Shown here: positions 62,029-64,000 of the stretch, in pieces
Numbering within the stretch: the stretch's first letter is position 1
Layout: each line of letters opens with the position of its first letter
Assembly (NCBI GenBank): GCA_947441065.1
Contig: CANESI010000003.1
Span: forward strand, 90,012 to 154,011
DNA from: Caulobacteraceae bacterium
GTDB lineage: Bacteria > Pseudomonadota > Alphaproteobacteria > Caulobacterales > Caulobacteraceae
Length of the DNA stretch: 64,000 bases
Direction: 5' to 3'
The notes under the pieces: model-generated
The model's database searches: none
What the model saw: only the letters and a program-made list of their open reading frames with translations
What the model was told of the DNA's origin: nothing
Translations under genes and position numbers: made by a program

Positions 62029-62424
62029 TCAACCGGCCAACAGGGCCCAGAAGATCATCAAGAGACCGGCCGTGCTGGCCAGCCAAACCAACGAACGGAC
62101 CTGACGCACGCCAAAGGCATAGAGCGGCAGATAGGCCACGCGGCCCCAGAAATAGATCTGAGCGCCCAAGGCGGTTATGCTCGATTCCTTACCGGCCACA
62201 TGGGCGATCAGGACGGCGGCAATGAACAGCGGCAGGGTTTCAAACAGGTTGTTTTGGGCCCGGCGAAGGCGCTCGGCCATGGCGCTGAGCGGCGGCATCT
62301 CTTCGTCACGCGGACCGGTGTTCCACTTCAAGCCATATTGGCCGGTGCGCGCAATGTCGAAGGCGAGAATTTGAACGAAGGCCAGGACGAGGGTCCAGGT
62401 CAGCATGGTCAGTTCGGTGTTCAT
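62029..62424 (-). CDS. MAPEG-family membrane protein
   Basis: 131 residues from the ATG at 62424, with GGGGGAACCGCC directly upstream. The reading frame continues open to 62940, but that part lies opposite the next gene and is not coding. Four hydrophobic segments, with the MAPEG pattern RAQNNLFETLPLFIAAVLIA and WGRVAYLPLYAFGVRQVRSL. Members include glutathione-dependent enzymes; activity here is undetermined. Confidence 0.88.
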   Translation of the reverse strand: MNTELTMLTWTLVLAFVQILAFDIARTGQYGLKWNTGPRDEEMPPLSAMAERLRRAQNNLFETLPLFIAAVLIAHVAGKESSITALGAQIYFWGRVAYLPLYAFGVRQVRSLVWLASTAGLLMIFWALLAG

Positions 62425-62529
62425 GGCGGTTCCCCCTTTACCGTGCTTTAACGACGGTGAACCCGCGGATATGACGACCCAAAGGGTTAATGGTTTCCTA
62501 TCGATCCCTACCGTCCGAGGAGCACTCCT

Positions 62530-63606
62530 ATGACTCTCAAGCCCTTGATCGCTGCGCTCTGTCTTTGGACCCTGAGCAGCGGCGTTGCCAACGCCGCCAC
62601 GATCAGGACCGGGGATCGGATCGATGGCGTGCCGGTGATCGAGCAGTTGGATGTCGCTGACCTGCCGAGCGGCAGCCTGTCCCACTTCTTTTTTCGGGTA
62701 ACCGATCAGGCCACAGGGCAAGGCTGGTACGTGCCGGTTCTGGTGGCCAAGGGCGCGGCCCCCGGCAAGCGCCTGTTGCTGACCGCCGCCGTCCATGGCG
62801 ATGAGTTGACCGGCATCGCGGTGATCCAAGACCTGTTCAAGGATCTTAATCCCAAAGACCTCAAGGGCGTGGTGATCGGCGTTCCGGGGCTTAATCAGCC
62901 GGGCCTTTTGCAGGCCGCGCGGGAATTCAAGCCGAGCCACGGAGCGACCGGGGCCAATCTGAACCGCAAGATGCCCGGTGATGTGAACTCGGACGAGATC
63001 ATCAATGTCTATGCTGGGCGGCTCTGGACCAAGCTGTTCTTAGGCAATGCCGACATGGCCATCGATCTGCACACCCAATCGCGCGGCACCCTCTATCCAT
63101 TCTATGTCTTTGCCGAGACCCCTGAGGCCAAGCATATGGCCGATCTGTTGCGGCCAGACGTCATTGCCCTCGATCCGGGCGTGCGGGGAACGATTGAGAA
63201 TGAGTTCAATCCCGTCGGTATCCAAGCCGTCACGGCGGAGCTTGGTGCACCGGAGGTATTTGATCCGGCCATGACCCGCCGCGCCCTCACCGGCATTCGC
63301 AATCTGATGATCGATAGCGGCATGATCAGCGGCAAGATCGATCTGTCCGGCCCGGAGCCCTATGTCGGCAATGACACGACCGATATCACCGCCCAGCGCG
63401 GCGGCTATGTGCGGGTCAAGGTCACCATCGGCCAGAAGGTCAAGACCGGCGATCTGCTGGCCACGGTCTCTGACCCCTTTGGCAAGGTCATAGCCACGGC
63501 CGTCGCCCCGCATGACGGACAGGTCCTGTCAGTCGCTACCTCCCCGATCCACGAGATCGGAGAGATGATGGTGCGGCTGATCTATTGGAAGACGGCCAAC
63601 CCCTAA
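62530..63606 (+). CDS. Succinylglutamate desuccinylase/aspartoacylase-family zinc protein, exported
   Basis: 358 residues with a signal peptide (about 1-22, ending GVANA). The M14-type zinc site begins AAVHGDELTG (His, Glu), followed by GVPGLNQPGLLQAAREF, NRKMPGD and the second zinc His in DLHTQSRGT. A C-terminal beta domain (GYVRVKVTIGQKVKTGDLLA) looks biotinyl/lipoyl-like, as in related AstE proteins. Probably a periplasmic amidohydrolase. Its end overlaps the converging TonB receptor gene by four bases. Confidence 0.85.
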   Translation: MTLKPLIAALCLWTLSSGVANAATIRTGDRIDGVPVIEQLDVADLPSGSLSHFFFRVTDQATGQGWYVPVLVAKGAAPGKRLLLTAAVHGDELTGIAVIQDLFKDLNPKDLKGVVIGVPGLNQPGLLQAAREFKPSHGATGANLNRKMPGDVNSDEIINVYAGRLWTKLFLGNADMAIDLHTQSRGTLYPFYVFAETPEAKHMADLLRPDVIALDPGVRGTIENEFNPVGIQAVTAELGAPEVFDPAMTRRALTGIRNLMIDSGMISGKIDLSGPEPYVGNDTTDITAQRGGYVRVKVTIGQKVKTGDLLATVSDPFGKVIATAVAPHDGQVLSVATSPIHEIGEMMVRLIYWKTANP

Positions 63607-64000
63607 CGGCGCAGGGTTAGCCCGACCCGGATCTGACGCGGCGCACCATAGCTGTCGACCCCATCGGCGGTCTGGCCGATGGAAATCTTGGCGTCGGTGA
63701 TATTGTCTGCTGCAAGATAGAGATCCGTGCCCTTGACCACCTGCCATCGCACGCGCAGGTCCGCCGAGGTGGCGGGCCCAAGCTTGCGCGCATTGAGGTC
63801 ATCTTCAAAGCGCGAGCCTTCGAGCCGGATGTCACCATTGACGGTGAGGCGCGGCAAAGGTGTCCAGGTCAGTGAGGCGACCGTCGTCACCTCCGGGGTC
63901 TGGGCCGGGCGTTTGCCATTGAGCTGCGCTGCAGTGGTGCCGCCATCGACCCGCGCATGGGTCGCCGAGATCGCCGCGCGCAGCTTGAGCGTCTGGGTCA
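63603..64000 (-). CDS. TonB-dependent receptor, C-terminal part (5' end outside window)
   Basis: The frame runs open to the window edge, giving about 131 residues of an outer-membrane receptor barrel. Strands are visible in GKRPAQTPEVTTVASLTWTP, NGDIRLEGSRFEDDLNARKL, DLRVRWQVVKGTDLYLAADN (NITDAK loop) and the last strand RQIRVGLTLRR. It ends in Arg rather than the usual aromatic residue. The plug and TonB box are outside the window, so the ligand is unknown. Confidence 0.88.
   Translation of the reverse strand, partial: TQTLKLRAAISATHARVDGGTTAAQLNGKRPAQTPEVTTVASLTWTPLPRLTVNGDIRLEGSRFEDDLNARKLGPATSADLRVRWQVVKGTDLYLAADNITDAKISIGQTADGVDSYGAPRQIRVGLTLRR

Noticed and set aside
62425..62940. Long minus-strand frame continuing the MAPEG gene upstream
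   Set aside because: It runs antisense to the amidohydrolase gene and the MAPEG fold begins at 62424 with a strong RBS.

Overview
The window is GC-rich chromosomal DNA from an alphaproteobacterium, almost certainly of the order Caulobacterales. The evidence is a hybrid histidine kinase of the CckA type beside flhB-fliR-fliQ, a perfect CtrA box (TTAA-N7-TTAA) in the divergent flagellar promoter, a sigma-54 promoter ahead of flgFGAH, and the block flgH / HDAC-like deacylase / xseB / ispA / dxs. The genus cannot be fixed from the sequence alone. No rRNA, tRNA, CRISPR array, transposase or prophage was seen.

1-16.3 kb is a flagellar cluster. cckA (3' end outside the window) is followed upstream by flhB-fliR-fliQ, fliE and flgC-flgB on the minus strand. 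fliO-fliP diverge from flgB around the CtrA box. A five-gene minus-strand operon, fliL-fliM-(DUF6468-like bitopic protein)-(MotE-like protein)-(986-residue TPR protein), has several 4-base start/stop overlaps. flgF-flgG-flgA-flgH run rightward from a sigma-54 promoter. Together they give export gate (FliOPQR-FlhB), rod (FliE, FlgBCFG), C-ring/stator accessories (FliL, FliM, MotE-like) and L/P-ring parts (FlgA, FlgH).

16.3-24.7 kb holds a deacylase, a histidine phosphatase, exonuclease VII small subunit, a CsaA-like protein, and the isoprenoid genes ispA and dxs. It continues with a GNAT, a serine-recombinase-like protein that has lost its catalytic residues, an orphan CoxE-like VWA protein and a TetR regulator. 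25.2-30.5 kb is an iron(III) ABC transporter (fbpABC) behind a Fur-box-like palindrome, then an OprB-type porin and a DUF3253 protein.

31-46 kb contains acyl-CoA dehydrogenase, thioesterase, mutT-argJ-PPIase, secA, GNAT, MFS, ArsC/Spx-like reductase, quinone-reductase-like dehydrogenase, ogt, a 53-codon small gene, an alpha/beta hydrolase and a Baeyer-Villiger-type monooxygenase whose fingerprint His is Val. A relatively AT-rich insert (46.2-47.8 kb) carries an unrecognised 381-residue protein. 48-58 kb is a catabolic-looking stretch: serine hydrolase, TauD-like dioxygenase, two crotonase-fold enzymes, GreA/B factor, membrane-linked hydrolase, FAD oxidoreductase and acyl-CoA ligase. 58.6-64 kb has an arsenic operon (arsR-acr3-arsC), matB, a MAPEG protein, an AstE-like zinc amidohydrolase and the end of a TonB-dependent receptor.

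Six intergenic islands (24.7-25.1, 30.55-30.96, 38.98-39.3, 40.9-41.2, 52.7-53.1 and 58.3-58.6 kb) are built from a shared set of GC-rich palindromic repeat families. One family shows compensatory changes between its arms. I did not find a complete new defence or biosynthetic system. The best leads are the degenerate recombinase, the Val-substituted monooxygenase, the unrecognised AT-rich gene and the modular repeat islands.
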